Shown: positions 1 through 9,549, counted from the stretch's first letter. The stretch: DNA of 64,000 nt from Yersinia proxima (GCF_902170785.1 NZ_CABHYG010000009.1:62001-126000), one strand, 5' to 3'. Notes: generated by a model from the sequence alone, not told the origin. Numbers and translations: made by a program.

Positions 1-151
1 GAGCACCGGCCCACATCCCTGCCACCACCATAAGTATTGTTATCCATACGACGCGATTTAATGCAGGCGCAGGCCTAACAGCCCAACTCAGCCCCAGTAA
101 TAACGCGACAGGTAAAAAGGCTTGTAGTACGGAAACAAAAAAGTAACTCAT
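1..151 (-). CDS. Fe-S membrane protein of the fetMP-type iron operon (N-terminal fragment)
   Basis: Only the first 50 codons are in the window; the gene runs off the left edge. The start ATG (149-151) is preceded on the minus strand by a purine-rich AAGG about 8 bases upstream. The peptide begins MSYFFVSVLQAFLPVALLL and shows one long hydrophobic segment, a short RPAP linker and the start of a second segment, so this is a polytopic inner-membrane protein. Operons of the FTR1-P19 type commonly carry next a DUF2318 membrane protein with an Fe-S domain, and the N-terminus and position fit that. The identification rests mostly on context; the diagnostic Cys-rich part lies outside the window. Confidence 0.6.
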   Translation of the reverse strand, partial: MSYFFVSVLQAFLPVALLLGLSWAVRPAPALNRVVWITILMVVAGMWAGA

Positions 152-247
152 TAGCACACCTTGGAGGGATCACAACACCTGCCAGTTATCACTGCTGACC
201 TTACAGGAAACTGATAACACCCATTATCTGACCATTTATCATAAAGA

Positions 248-280
248 AAAGCCGCGACAACGATGCTGCCATCGCGGCCA
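248..280 (-). terminator. hairpin after fetP (terminator or attenuator)
   Basis: Inverted repeat GCCGCGA (251-257) / TCGCGGC (272-278), just downstream of the fetP stop. Read on the minus strand it is followed by TTTTCTTT, as in an intrinsic terminator. The next gene of the operon starts about 100 bases further on, so it may reduce rather than stop transcription. Confidence 0.6.
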
Positions 281-286
281 GTGTTA

Positions 287-814
287 TCAATTCAGGCCGG
301 TATATTTAAAGTCATAACTCACATCAAAAGGTTTCCACCAGCGACCAACACCGGTTTCGCTATCGGTATGGCGATGCAGACCCGCTTTGGATGGCTCGCT
401 GATATGGTAGGTAACTTTGTAATTACCTACGCCCATCATTTTGATATTCGCGCCATAATGTGGGCCATCACTGGCAACCATTGGCATAAATGTACCTTCT
501 TGCTTAGCACCCGTGTCTGTATTCACCAAGGTATAAGCGATGGTCAGGTATGGCATCCATTCACCGGCACCGAAACCATTTTTATTACCTTCAGTAGCAT
601 GAATATCCGCTTCCAGATGGATATCGGCTTTCGCGGCAGGCAAGCCCATGCCACGAGGCTCCATATCAATCGGTTGCAAATAAACCGCAGCAATTTCCAT
701 ATCATTAATTTTGATAGGTTCGCCCGCAGGATACTCTTTAAAGGCAAAAGCAGCAGGTGCTGCAAAAATACTTGCAATGATGCTGCTGGCAATAATCGTT
801 TTCTTCATAGTCAT
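287..814 (-). CDS. fetP: P19-type periplasmic iron-uptake protein
   Basis: The 175-residue product is a periplasmic metal-binding protein of the P19/Tp34 family, which works with an FTR1-type permease to bring ferrous iron (with copper as co-ligand) across the inner membrane. A signal peptide MKKTIIASSIIASIFAAPAAFA is visible, followed by the mature start FKEYPAG. The His/Met/Glu-rich stretch around IHLEADIHATEGN, the Met-rich loop PIDMEPRGMG and the C-terminal HRHTDSETG supply the expected metal ligands. I chose the ATG at 814 because GAGGG lies 8 bases upstream; an in-frame GTG at 823 and an ATG at 808 are alternatives. It lies 80 bases downstream of fetM in the same orientation and is followed by a hairpin. 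Confidence 0.88.
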   Translation of the reverse strand: MTMKKTIIASSIIASIFAAPAAFAFKEYPAGEPIKINDMEIAAVYLQPIDMEPRGMGLPAAKADIHLEADIHATEGNKNGFGAGEWMPYLTIAYTLVNTDTGAKQEGTFMPMVASDGPHYGANIKMMGVGNYKVTYHISEPSKAGLHRHTDSETGVGRWWKPFDVSYDFKYTGLN

Positions 815-894
815 GTAACACACCCTCAGGTATCAAATGATAAGTACAGTTTGTTATTCACACCGGCATCATGCCGGGCCATCATACTGAGATA

Positions 895-2832
895 TTACTG
901 AGCCGGAATAGCGCGCCCCCGCCGCTGCATTACCCACAAGGCAACCAGCGCAGCAATCAGCAATATTCCTTGAGGAATCAATGTTTCCAGATACGGATAG
1001 ATCCCTAACCAACTAATTTCAGGTACGCCAGGCAGCAGTGTTGGCTCAAACAATTTGCCTTCAATCAACTCAAGAACACTCTTACCGGCAAACACAAATG
1101 CCATCAGGTACATAAAACCACCGGTAAACATAAAGAAGGGTTTGAGCGGCAATTTGACGACGGTAAAGCGCATGACCAGATAAGCCACCAGCAAGATGAC
1201 ACAACCGACACCAAAACCGGCCAAGATAGACAGGTGACCGCTCGTTGTACTGGCGTCACCCATCAGTGCGAGATAGAACAGAACGGTTTCAGCCCCTTCG
1301 CGGTACACCGCCAGGAAACTGGTTAGCCATAGCCCTATCATTGAGCCACTACTGAGTGACTTGGAGAATTTCCCCTCCAGATAGGCTTTCCATTGGCGTG
1401 CTTCCGTTTTTGATAGCAACCAATAACTCATGGAGAACAGCATCACCACCGCAATCATCATGGTGAAACCTTCTAATAACTCTCGACTTTGCCCTGAATT
1501 TGCAAATAGCCACTGGAAGACAAAGGCCGTTAACACACTGGCAATTAAGGCCACCACCACGGATTGGCGAATCAGTGGCAATTTGTCCTGATGATTGTTT
1601 TTCACCAGATAAGCGACGATAGCCGCCACAATCAGCAAGGCTTCCAACCCTTCGCGCACAATGATCAGCAAGCTGTAGATGAACAGACTCCAATCCGTTT
1701 CATCCCCGCCACCGAGCATCTCAACCGCGCTGGCCAGATCTTTTTGCAAGGCCACGGCTTCCGTTTGTAGCTGTTCTACTGGCTGACCGGCTTTCATCAA
1801 ACTGACTAAGCGGGTGAAATGGCCCTCTAATGTTGATTTGAACGCAGCATCACGCGAGCCAACTTTATTCTCCATACCGCTGGCTTCGAATAAATCAAAA
1901 TAAGTATCCTGGACGGCCATCATTGCTGGCGTGGTTTGCCCGTTCTGGTACTGGCTGATGGCTTCGCTAATAGCCTGATTTATTTTGCTGGAAACAGCTG
2001 CCCAATCGGCATTAGCCTGCCCATCAGAATTGGCATTTGAGTCAGAAGGTTGTCCTGAGGCGGGTTGATCAGCGGTAACTTGCTGCTGCTCACGGGTAGT
2101 CGGTAAGCCCGGCAATGTATCTTCGATGGTTTGAAGTAAGCCCGTGACACGATAGGCAACTTCGGTTAGTTGGTCGGGTTTACTGGTTAAATCGATGAGA
2201 GCAGTAAATTGTTGGTTTATCGCCGCGGCTTGTTGTGCAGAGCGATTGCCACGCACCGACATCTCCATTTCAGAGTTTTTAAACCCCAGATAGTGCGCTT
2301 GTTGCACACTTTGGCTGGCGGCTGCGAATTTACCTTCTTGATATTCACTAATAGCCTGCGCCAATAAGTCATCAATAATCTTGAAACTTTGCTGCCAGTA
2401 AACAGCAATGTCGCTGTTTTCATAGGTTGCATGTTGCTGTTCAGCAGTAAGTTTATGGCCGTCAGTTAAAACGGGCAGTACGCCAGCCAACTCACCTTTA
2501 AGCCAATTAATTTTTTTATCAACCTCAGCCTGGGGTTTCCCCTCGCCGATCATGCGCCGGATTTCACCAAAGGCGGCTTCCATTTGATAACTTTTCTGCG
2601 CCGAAATATTGATGCGAATCGGCCCTTCCAGGTTCTCAAATACTTCAAAATAAGCCATTTGTACCGTGGTGCGGGCTTCATCATTTTTCTGCTGTTGGTA
2701 CAACTGAGAGGTTTTATCGAGACGGGATTGGATATCATTGACCCACTGCTGATAGTCTTGAGTCGCCCAGGCTAAAGAGCTGGATAGCCACCAACAACAG
2801 CAAAGCAGGAAGAGTTTGTGCCAAGTTCGCAT
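895..2832 (-). CDS. fetM: FTR1-family iron permease with large periplasmic domain
   Basis: Integral inner-membrane iron permease, 645 residues. The N-terminus is a signal peptide (MRTWHKLFLLCCCWW, cleavage near AWA). It is followed by about 350 residues of helical, Gln-rich periplasmic sequence that contains two similar repeats (FEVFENLEGP near 60 and FDLFEASGME near 310). The C-terminal 270 residues hold the seven-helix FTR1 core. Both iron-translocation motifs are present: REGLE near residue 392 and REGAE near 511. The length fits FetM-type proteins rather than the shorter EfeU. It is the first gene of the fetM-fetP operon; a strong Fur-box match lies 23 bases upstream of the start, so repression by Fur-iron is inferred. 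No clear Shine-Dalgarno sequence precedes the ATG. Confidence 0.88.
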   Translation of the reverse strand: MRTWHKLFLLCCCWWLSSSLAWATQDYQQWVNDIQSRLDKTSQLYQQQKNDEARTTVQMAYFEVFENLEGPIRINISAQKSYQMEAAFGEIRRMIGEGKPQAEVDKKINWLKGELAGVLPVLTDGHKLTAEQQHATYENSDIAVYWQQSFKIIDDLLAQAISEYQEGKFAAASQSVQQAHYLGFKNSEMEMSVRGNRSAQQAAAINQQFTALIDLTSKPDQLTEVAYRVTGLLQTIEDTLPGLPTTREQQQVTADQPASGQPSDSNANSDGQANADWAAVSSKINQAISEAISQYQNGQTTPAMMAVQDTYFDLFEASGMENKVGSRDAAFKSTLEGHFTRLVSLMKAGQPVEQLQTEAVALQKDLASAVEMLGGGDETDWSLFIYSLLIIVREGLEALLIVAAIVAYLVKNNHQDKLPLIRQSVVVALIASVLTAFVFQWLFANSGQSRELLEGFTMMIAVVMLFSMSYWLLSKTEARQWKAYLEGKFSKSLSSGSMIGLWLTSFLAVYREGAETVLFYLALMGDASTTSGHLSILAGFGVGCVILLVAYLVMRFTVVKLPLKPFFMFTGGFMYLMAFVFAGKSVLELIEGKLFEPTLLPGVPEISWLGIYPYLETLIPQGILLIAALVALWVMQRRGRAIPAQ

Positions 2833-2854
2833 AATGAGTGACGCACATGAAGTT

Positions 2855-2873
2855 GATAATGAGATTTATTAAC
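2855..2873. promoter_or_regulatory. Fur box upstream of fetM
   Basis: The 19 bases GATAATGAGATTTATTAAC match 15 of 19 positions of the classical Fur consensus GATAATGATAATCATTATC. The site lies 23 bases upstream of the fetM start and 133 bases upstream of the divergent gene at 3006. Match counted by eye; function inferred. Confidence 0.7.
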
Positions 2874-3005
2874 ATTAACACTAAACAACAGAAATGTGTC
2901 TTGATCCGTATCAAAATATATTTAGTCTTTTGAATTTTTGTTTAAAAATGCGGAATACCTCGCAAGATTAGGGCGAGTAACAGCAATGAATAAGGCGGTT
3001 TGGTG

Positions 3006-3524
3006 ATGAGTCACATTCAAACGGAATATGAACAGGTTCGCGCAATTATCGGTGATAATTCTTTAATAACTCTGCTATCTATCGGCCATGAATCGACAAC
3101 GGTGGTCGCGGGTAGCTCTGGCATGGTTTTCGCTGAACAGTGGCTTACTGTTGGATCTAATAATGTTGCTTTGCGTTATTTCAAACATAACCCCCCCACG
3201 CCAGATGAGATGGAAACCGCCATTATGGTGGTGGAAGATGAGGTTATTCGCATCAGCCCTGCGGTGAATAAAACCTCACAACTGATTACCACCGATGATT
3301 ATATTGCCGAGATTGCACATCTTGCGGGCTTACCCACGCAAGCGAAAACCGTTATGTCGCTGGAGTCTGTTGAGCGAATGTTTGACCGGCTGGCAGCCGT
3401 CATGATGGGTAGGCCAGCTGCATCGGAAGGAATTCCCGCAGATAATGAATTTGCTGCACGTTTGCTGATTTTACGCGAATTTATGCATCATTTGCAGTTT
3501 TCTGCCATTACAGTGCTGAGATAA
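3006..3524 (+). CDS. conserved hypothetical protein, divergent from fetMP
   Basis: I do not recognise this 172-residue protein. It has no signal peptide, membrane segment or Cys cluster and looks cytoplasmic. Visible features are a Gly-rich beta-strand stretch near residues 30-45 (VVAGSSGMVF), an acidic segment PTPDEMETAIMVVEDEV, and a helical C-terminus ending EFMHHLQFSAITVLR. AAGG lies at 2992-2995; in-frame GTG (3003) and TTG (3000) codons just before the ATG are closer to ideal spacing, so the exact start is uncertain by one or two codons. It shares its upstream region, including the Fur box, with fetM, so iron-linked expression is possible but not shown. Confidence 0.7.
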   Translation: MSHIQTEYEQVRAIIGDNSLITLLSIGHESTTVVAGSSGMVFAEQWLTVGSNNVALRYFKHNPPTPDEMETAIMVVEDEVIRISPAVNKTSQLITTDDYIAEIAHLAGLPTQAKTVMSLESVERMFDRLAAVMMGRPAASEGIPADNEFAARLLILREFMHHLQFSAITVLR

Positions 3525-3559
3525 AAACGACATGGTTGAGTGAGTGTTTTGGCTAAAAA

Positions 3560-3595
3560 AACTGACAGGGCCGTATTCGCGGCTCACTGTCAGTT
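3560..3595. terminator. bidirectional hairpin between convergent genes
   Basis: Perfect 9-bp inverted repeat AACTGACAG (3560-3568) / CTGTCAGTT (3587-3595), with an inner GCCG/CGGC stem. A run of A (3555-3561) precedes it, giving a U-tract for minus-strand transcripts. It sits between the convergent genes ending at 3524 and 3659. Confidence 0.6.
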
Positions 3596-3631
3596 CATAA
3601 TTAATAGTCAGTTCATAATTAATGGTCAGTT
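3589..3631. repeat. short tandem repeat, 18-bp unit
   Basis: The unit GTCAGTTCATAATTAATR occurs at 3589-3606 and 3607-3624, followed by a partial GTCAGTT at 3625-3631. The first unit starts inside the 3' arm of the terminator hairpin, so the array looks like slippage duplication of terminator-flanking DNA. Confidence 0.8.
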
Positions 3632-3658
3632 TCTTTTTACTGCCGATGATGATTCGGC

Positions 3659-5299
3659 TTACTTACCGGTTTTTTTAACCAGATTATCCGCAGGTAATTC
3701 CCCCGGCAGATAATTAGGTAAACGACCGGCCGGGAAAATAGCCAGTAGTGATAACAATGCCATAATCAATAAACCAAATTTCAGTGAGCGAAGACGGGCT
3801 TCTTCATTGACTCGCACCGCTTCCGCGACCTGCTCTGGTGTCGCAGTGGTTTGCGCCAACACGCCTTGCAGACGGTCATTACTGACGAAGTTGATGCTAT
3901 CCATATTTACTTGCGCCTGAATTTCTGGTGTCAGAATTGGCGTTTCAGCCACACCACGGATCACGTTGGCACTGAGCAAACCGACCAGCAGCGCACCGGC
4001 AACAGCAGTACCGATAGCATTTGCCAGGTTATTAGTCGTACCACGTAATGAGCCGACATCTCCGGCCAGTTCTTTCGGTGAGGCACTGACCAACACGTTG
4101 AACAGTAAAGTTACCAACGCCCCCTGAGCCAAACCAAATACCACTAAACCAAACAGTACCGCGAATTCACTCCAGTTATTGCGCACCACAAATGCCAGCC
4201 ACAACAGAGCAATGGTACAAGTGATGAAACCATAACGGCCAATTTTGCGTGGTGTCAGCTTCTTATAGAAACGAACAATCAACATCGCTGAGAAGAACAC
4301 CGATAAGTTAAATGGCATCATGGCAATCGCCGTCGCCATCGGGGTACTGCCCTGCACTATCTGGATATACAACGGAACCGAGAAGTTCAGCATAGCTTCC
4401 AGTGCAACCACTGCAAACATAGCAAATACAGCGGCTTTTTCAGTCGGTGAGCTAAGCACTTCCAGCGCCAATAAAGGTGTTTTACCTTGTTCTTGACGAC
4501 GGCGAGTCCAGACGACAAACGCCTGACCCAGCACAATACCCAATACAATCATGAAAGGTGCAGGAGAGAAGCCCAGCAGATCGAATGGCGCACCATCACG
4601 AACCAGACCGAAGCCCCAGCGATTGAGGTTGTTAAAGCCAAATGACAGCAGGATAATCGCCGACGCAGCCAAAATGACACCGAACACATCAATGCCAACT
4701 TCCGGGCGGCCCTGGTCAGACTTCAAACGGAAGCTCAACACAAAGATGATGGCAGACAACACAATCAAGATGCCGAACGCTGGACGCCAGCCGATATATG
4801 TTCCCAGAACACCACCAATCAGGAATGCTGCCACACCGGCACCGGCACGCGCTGAGCCTAAAGCACCCAGTGCTGTTGCCTGTTGCGTACCGCGGTAGTT
4901 TTCAGCAATCAAGGCCACCAGAGCAGGAACCAACGCGGCACCCGCCAGACCACTTAATGCCTGAGCACTGATCATCACGGTGACATTTGGGCTGAATGTC
5001 ATCATGACCTGCGCGACACCAAACAACAGAACGGTACTGCGGAATACCACCAGCGGCCCGAAACGTTGGTTGAGTTTGGCACCCAACATCACGAAACCAG
5101 CAACAGACAGTGAGTACATCACGATCGCCGTTGCAATCGTCGTTGGTGGCACATTAAAGCTCTTGACCATTCCACCTAACGCTACCGGCAGGGAGGCCAC
5201 GTTAAATGACATCAGAATCTGGGCCAATGCGATGGTGATCATCGGCACCCAAGACTCTTTAATTTCTGCACCTGCGCGGTGAGTTGATTGATTCGCCAT
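3659..5299 (-). CDS. MFS transporter, DHA2-like (14 membrane segments)
   Basis: Inner-membrane proton-driven transporter of the major facilitator superfamily, 546 residues. Length and about 14 hydrophobic segments point to the DHA2 drug/proton antiporter group. The loop GAKLNQRFGPLVVFR after the second segment corresponds to the family's motif A region, and GSARAGAGVAAFLIGGVLG resembles the antiporter motif C. The start at 5299 (MANQSTHR) is preferred over the upstream in-frame codon at 5326 because AAGGA lies about 12 bases before it. It is 111 bases downstream of the glutaminase on the same strand and may be co-transcribed with it. The substrate is unknown; neighbours suggest an amino-acid-related metabolite, but drug export is equally possible. 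Confidence 0.8.
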   Translation of the reverse strand: MANQSTHRAGAEIKESWVPMITIALAQILMSFNVASLPVALGGMVKSFNVPPTTIATAIVMYSLSVAGFVMLGAKLNQRFGPLVVFRSTVLLFGVAQVMMTFSPNVTVMISAQALSGLAGAALVPALVALIAENYRGTQQATALGALGSARAGAGVAAFLIGGVLGTYIGWRPAFGILIVLSAIIFVLSFRLKSDQGRPEVGIDVFGVILAASAIILLSFGFNNLNRWGFGLVRDGAPFDLLGFSPAPFMIVLGIVLGQAFVVWTRRRQEQGKTPLLALEVLSSPTEKAAVFAMFAVVALEAMLNFSVPLYIQIVQGSTPMATAIAMMPFNLSVFFSAMLIVRFYKKLTPRKIGRYGFITCTIALLWLAFVVRNNWSEFAVLFGLVVFGLAQGALVTLLFNVLVSASPKELAGDVGSLRGTTNNLANAIGTAVAGALLVGLLSANVIRGVAETPILTPEIQAQVNMDSINFVSNDRLQGVLAQTTATPEQVAEAVRVNEEARLRSLKFGLLIMALLSLLAIFPAGRLPNYLPGELPADNLVKKTGK

Positions 5300-5410
5300 A
5301 AATATCTCTATCCTTTTGAAAAACAATATTGTTTTAAACTCAACCCGGTTTTACAAAGCGCGTTTGTCGCCACATGACCGGTTTTTTGAGTTTTACCTGA
5401 CTCTCACGGC

Positions 5411-6418
5411 TCAACTCTTTTCGGTGTAAGGCTCAGAAACAAACATGTCCATCCCAAGACTACGTGATAAGAACCGAGCGGCCAGTTGACCTTTAACACT
5501 ATTACCAGCGCTATCCAGTAACGGTGCAAAAGTCCCCAACCCACCCTTACCCGGTGACACTGTCACAATACCGCCACCAATACCGCTTTTCCCAGGAAGG
5601 CCGATATCATAAAGCCAGTCCCCAGATGTTTCGTACAACCCTGCCGTTACCATTACCGCCAATGCGTAATGGCAAACATCATTATCGACCACCCGCTCAC
5701 GAGTCAGTGGATTAACCCCACCGTCCGCCAGTGTCGCACCCATGACAGCTAAGTCCTTAGCACTGACATTCAACGAACATTGGCGCGTATAGAGATCGGT
5801 GGCGATAAGGGGATCGCACCCCAGACGTCCATAACCTTCCAATACATTGGCTATGCCACGATTGCGGAAATTGGTTTCACAAGCAGATTGATACACTTCT
5901 TCATTAAGGGTCAGTTCTCGGCCAGCAAAGCGACACAAACCGTCATAAATGAATTTCCACTGCTCGTCACTGGTCGCCCCTGGAACCAGGCTGGTGGTGG
6001 CAATAGCACCGGAGTTCACCATAGGATTAGTGCGCCCATCAGGTGCCCGCTCAATGGCCGTCACTGAGTTAAATGCCATACCTGTGCTGTTGACGCCCAG
6101 TTTTTCACGGGCAACTTTCGCCCCGATAGCCTGGCAGACCAGTGCAAAAACAAAAGGTTTGGAGACGCTCATGATGGTAAATTCATAATCTACATCACCA
6201 GCTGAATGCACTTTACCGTTAGTGCCGACCATGCAGACGCCAAATAGATTAGGAGGAATGCGTTCTAATGCAGGATAAACCGTCGAAACAACACCTTCAT
6301 TGTCAGTACTAAACCGTTTGTGGGCTTCTTGCACCAATTTAACCACCGTATCTGGATCTGGCAGATGTCCGGTAGATACATAGTCGATAATTCCATTTTT
6401 GCTATCATCTGTAGGCAT
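5411..6418 (-). CDS. glsA: glutaminase
   Basis: Serine-dependent beta-lactamase-fold glutaminase, which hydrolyses L-glutamine to L-glutamate and ammonia in the cytoplasm. At 335 residues it is slightly longer than the usual 305-310, the excess being N-terminal. The Ser-x-x-Lys catalytic motif is at S84-V-S-K87. The conserved MVNSGAI asparagine and the C-terminal glycine-rich GLPGKSGIGGGI motif are present. GGGAG lies 8 bases upstream of the ATG. The MFS gene follows on the same strand, and a two-component system is divergent upstream across a 708-bp spacer. In enterobacteria glutaminases of this family help acid resistance through ammonia release; whether this one does is inference. Confidence 0.92.
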   Translation of the reverse strand: MPTDDSKNGIIDYVSTGHLPDPDTVVKLVQEAHKRFSTDNEGVVSTVYPALERIPPNLFGVCMVGTNGKVHSAGDVDYEFTIMSVSKPFVFALVCQAIGAKVAREKLGVNSTGMAFNSVTAIERAPDGRTNPMVNSGAIATTSLVPGATSDEQWKFIYDGLCRFAGRELTLNEEVYQSACETNFRNRGIANVLEGYGRLGCDPLIATDLYTRQCSLNVSAKDLAVMGATLADGGVNPLTRERVVDNDVCHYALAVMVTAGLYETSGDWLYDIGLPGKSGIGGGIVTVSPGKGGLGTFAPLLDSAGNSVKGQLAARFLSRSLGMDMFVSEPYTEKS

Positions 6419-7126
6419 ATAGTTATCTCCCGTTTGCCTTCTGTTTATTTTTCTTTCTTTCTTTTGGCTCTATGGCTTATTTTAATCGCCAGAAATACAG
6501 CTACGTTTTAATTTATATAAAACGATAATAGTAATTTTTAGTTTCTCTGAGTCCTGCGTTATCAAAAGATCATAAAATTCTCAGAGTAAGATATCTCAGG
6601 TTATGGAAACTGTATATCAGTTGTTTTGAATTACTGGATTATGTATTTTTCAAAAGAAAACATAAAAAAACATTGTAATGTCATAGTAATAGCGATAAAG
6701 GATGTGATTTTTGCTCGCGGTTATTTAATAACAAACAGCAGATAAACATGTAAGTCAGCATTAATCCGACATAATAATTAATTATTATCTATAACGAGCC
6801 ATTTAAATAAATGTTACGCATTGGTACACATATTCCAGCGCCAAAACAACATCAAGCGGAACATCTCTTCCCCCCCAATAGCGCTACAGTCTTCACCCAC
6901 CGACACATAAAAGCATAAAGCCCCCCTTACATCAAAGAGACCCGCACAGGGGTAAAATTGATAACGATAAGAATCGTGATGTCACTAAAGTGACCCTACG
7001 TCTCAACCACCTAATAAGTAAACAGCGTAAACTGTAGGGTAATAATGTTTGCAGCTATTTATATGGCACTCGGATCAACAAGCTGGACGCCTGAACAACA
7101 CGCAGCCGGTGTCTCTGGAGACTGAC
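6419..7126. other. 708-bp intergenic region between glsA and the sensor kinase gene
   Basis: AT-rich divergent spacer without a convincing ORF. It must carry the promoters of glsA (minus) and of the kinase/regulator pair (plus). A small palindrome ACGAT-AAGA-ATCGT lies near 6964-6977, followed closely by TGATGTCACTAAAGTGACC-like inverted sequence. These are possible regulator sites, but I could not assign any known operator with confidence. Confidence 0.5.
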
Positions 7127-8803
7127 ATGAACAACGCAACAACGGCTGGAAAGCAAAAAGTGCCATTACGACTGAGTACATCAATAACCCTGATGGTCTC
7201 TGCGGTAATCGTCTCAGTGCTATTGGTGGTTCACACATTCTTCTTCATGCAACTTAGTCAGATGGCACAAGATGGCTTGCGCGATAAAGCCGTTGCCGTC
7301 GCGCGAGCCTTATCTTTTTCACCGACGATTATTCACGGGCTAACAGATCCAGAATCCGAACGACAGATTCAGGCTTACACCAGTGAAGTTCAGAAAGCGA
7401 ATGACCTGCTGTTTATTGTTGTAACTGATATGAAAGGTCTTCGTTATTCACATCCTAACCCTGAGATGATCGGTCAGCATTTTATCGGCGATGATTTACA
7501 ACCGGCACTGCAAGGCAAAGAGAATAGCGCAATAAACCAAGGGGTACTGGAAAGAGCATTACGTATTTTTATTCCTGTCTATGGGCCTCATAGCCAGCAA
7601 ATTGGAGTCGTCGCGATTGGAATTTCTCTGACCAGCATTGATACAGTTGTCAGTGAAACCCGTTGGACTATCCCCTGGATCATATTATTTGGTGCACTGA
7701 TTGGCTCACTCGGTACATGGTTTCTAGTTAAGGCGCTGAAAAGAATCATGCTGGGCTTCGAACCCTACGAAATATCTAACCTATTTGAACAGCGTAACGC
7801 CATGCTGCAATCAATTAAAGAAGGTGTCATCGCTGTTGATGCTGGCTCGCGCATTACTGTGGTCAATCATGAAGCAAAGCGTTTATTTAAGCAAAGTGAG
7901 CCGATGGAGAATTTATTACTCAGCAATGCCATTAAATATTGGCCCGTGCGTTTGTATTTGCAGCAGGTTTTAGAAACCGGCATTGCCCGCCGTGATGAAG
8001 AGATCAGCTTTAACGGCAGCATATTACTGACCAACACTGTTCCGGTGATGGTGAAAGGCGATATTATCGGCGCAATCGCCACTTTTCGAGATAAAACTGA
8101 AATCAGTCAGTTAATGCAACGTCTGACTGGCATGGCGCATTATGCCGATGCATTGCGTGCACAATCACACGAATTTATGAATAAACTCCATGTGATTCTG
8201 GGTTTATTACATATGAAGCATTACCAGCAGCTTGAAGATTATATTGTTAAAACATCAAATAATTATCAGGCGGAAATTGGCTCGTTACTACGCAAGGTAA
8301 AATCCCCTGTCATTGCAGGTTTTATGTTGGGTAAAATGAACCGTGCGCGCGAATTAGGGATCGTTCTTTCCATCAGCGACGATAGTTTATTGCCAGATAC
8401 TGATGATGAGCAAGTGACGACCACCTTAATTACGGTATTAGGTAATCTGATAGAAAATGCCATGGAAGCTATTGGTAGCCAATCTCAACGAGAAATAAGT
8501 GTCAGTTTCCATTATCAAAATGGCCGGGTACATTGTGTCGTAAGTGATGATGGGCCTGGTATTAAAGCTGAGTTACAAGACTGTATTTTTGACAATGGCT
8601 TCTCGACAAAAGGGGATGAACACGGCATTGGTTTGAGCCTGGTTCGCCAAAGTTTAGAAAGTATTGGCGGCAATATTGAATTCGATTCTGAGGCCGGGGT
8701 TTTTACACAGTTCTTTATCAGTATTCCCTACAATATAACCTCAAATAACATGGCTTATAGTGATAATTTTTCAAACAATATCAGCGCGGTAAATCATGAT
8801 TAA
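7127..8803 (+). CDS. sensor histidine kinase, CitA/DcuS family
   Basis: Membrane sensor kinase, 558 residues, of the family that senses di- and tricarboxylates. Domains in order: first membrane segment (about 20-45), periplasmic PAS-like sensor domain (to about 180), second membrane segment (about 185-205), cytoplasmic PAS domain (about 220-330), and a kinase core. The phospho-acceptor His is H348 in SHEFMNKLH, which is typical of this family. The ATPase part shows the N box GNLIENAMEA (from residue 439), DDGPGI and GIGLSLVR. The start at 7127 has GGAG 6 bases upstream; an in-frame start at 7049 lacks this. The stop overlaps the start of the response regulator by 8 bases, so the pair is translationally coupled. 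The ligand cannot be read from sequence. Confidence 0.88.
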   Translation: MNNATTAGKQKVPLRLSTSITLMVSAVIVSVLLVVHTFFFMQLSQMAQDGLRDKAVAVARALSFSPTIIHGLTDPESERQIQAYTSEVQKANDLLFIVVTDMKGLRYSHPNPEMIGQHFIGDDLQPALQGKENSAINQGVLERALRIFIPVYGPHSQQIGVVAIGISLTSIDTVVSETRWTIPWIILFGALIGSLGTWFLVKALKRIMLGFEPYEISNLFEQRNAMLQSIKEGVIAVDAGSRITVVNHEAKRLFKQSEPMENLLLSNAIKYWPVRLYLQQVLETGIARRDEEISFNGSILLTNTVPVMVKGDIIGAIATFRDKTEISQLMQRLTGMAHYADALRAQSHEFMNKLHVILGLLHMKHYQQLEDYIVKTSNNYQAEIGSLLRKVKSPVIAGFMLGKMNRARELGIVLSISDDSLLPDTDDEQVTTTLITVLGNLIENAMEAIGSQSQREISVSFHYQNGRVHCVVSDDGPGIKAELQDCIFDNGFSTKGDEHGIGLSLVRQSLESIGGNIEFDSEAGVFTQFFISIPYNITSNNMAYSDNFSNNISAVNHD

Positions 8804-9518
8804 TGTATTGATAGTAGATGATGATGCAATGGTAGCGGAGTTGAACAAGTGTTATCTGAGCCAGGTGGCAGGTTTCAACTGTTGCGGTTCAGTCTCCAGC
8901 TTACAGCAAGCCCGTGAGCATTTTATGGCCGCATCACAGCCCACTGACTTGGTCTTGTTAGATGTATTTATGCGCCAAGACAATGGATTGGACTTACTAC
9001 CTGTCCTACGCGAATTCAGTGAACATACTGATGTGATTGTTATTTCATCTGCCACGGATGTAAATACTATTAAAAAAGCACTGCAATACGGTGTGGTGGA
9101 TTACTTAATTAAACCATTTCAATTTTCGCGTTTTGAAGAAGCGCTTTCTACTTATCGCGAAAAGCAGAACTTATTGGGGCAACGTGAATATTGCGCGCAA
9201 GAAGATGTCGATTCATTGTTACGCCGCAGTAATGCGATCATATCTACCGAACGAAAAAAATTACCCAAGGGCCTGACAGCGCAAACACTACGAACTGTTT
9301 GTGAATGGATTCAAGAAGTGCAAGAGAGTGAGTTTTCAACCGAACAAATGGCAAATGCTATTGGTATTTCACGCGTTTCTTGCCGTAAGTATTTGATTTA
9401 TCTTTCTGATACTGAGGTTTTGAATACTAAGGTTTTATATGGCGCAACTGGACGCCCAGTTTATCTGTATAAACTTTTGCTTGGCAAACAAGAGCTATTA
9501 AAACAATACTGCCAATAA
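8796..9518 (+). CDS. response regulator, DpiA/DcuR family
   Basis: Cytoplasmic DNA-binding response regulator, 240 residues, partner of the kinase just upstream. The receiver domain (1-120) has the acidic pocket D8-D9-D10, phospho-acceptor D56 (LVLLDVFM), and the conserved lysine K106 (DYLIKPFQF). The C-terminal third contains the helix-turn-helix typical of CitB/DcuR-type regulators (STEQMANAIGISRVSCRKYL). Its position between a divergent glutaminase/MFS pair and a downstream asparagine permease makes these the most likely targets, but this is inference from gene order. A hairpin terminator follows at 9550-9583. Confidence 0.88.
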   Translation: MINVLIVDDDAMVAELNKCYLSQVAGFNCCGSVSSLQQAREHFMAASQPTDLVLLDVFMRQDNGLDLLPVLREFSEHTDVIVISSATDVNTIKKALQYGVVDYLIKPFQFSRFEEALSTYREKQNLLGQREYCAQEDVDSLLRRSNAIISTERKKLPKGLTAQTLRTVCEWIQEVQESEFSTEQMANAIGISRVSCRKYLIYLSDTEVLNTKVLYGATGRPVYLYKLLLGKQELLKQYCQ

Positions 9519-9549
9519 CATCACCATCAAGCTGAACTCAGCACTTAAT

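Noticed and set aside
263-901. Plus-strand ORF of 212 codons opposite fetP
   Set aside because: It is the antisense shadow of fetP, without ribosome site or recognisable domains; fetP has signal peptide, metal motifs and operon context.
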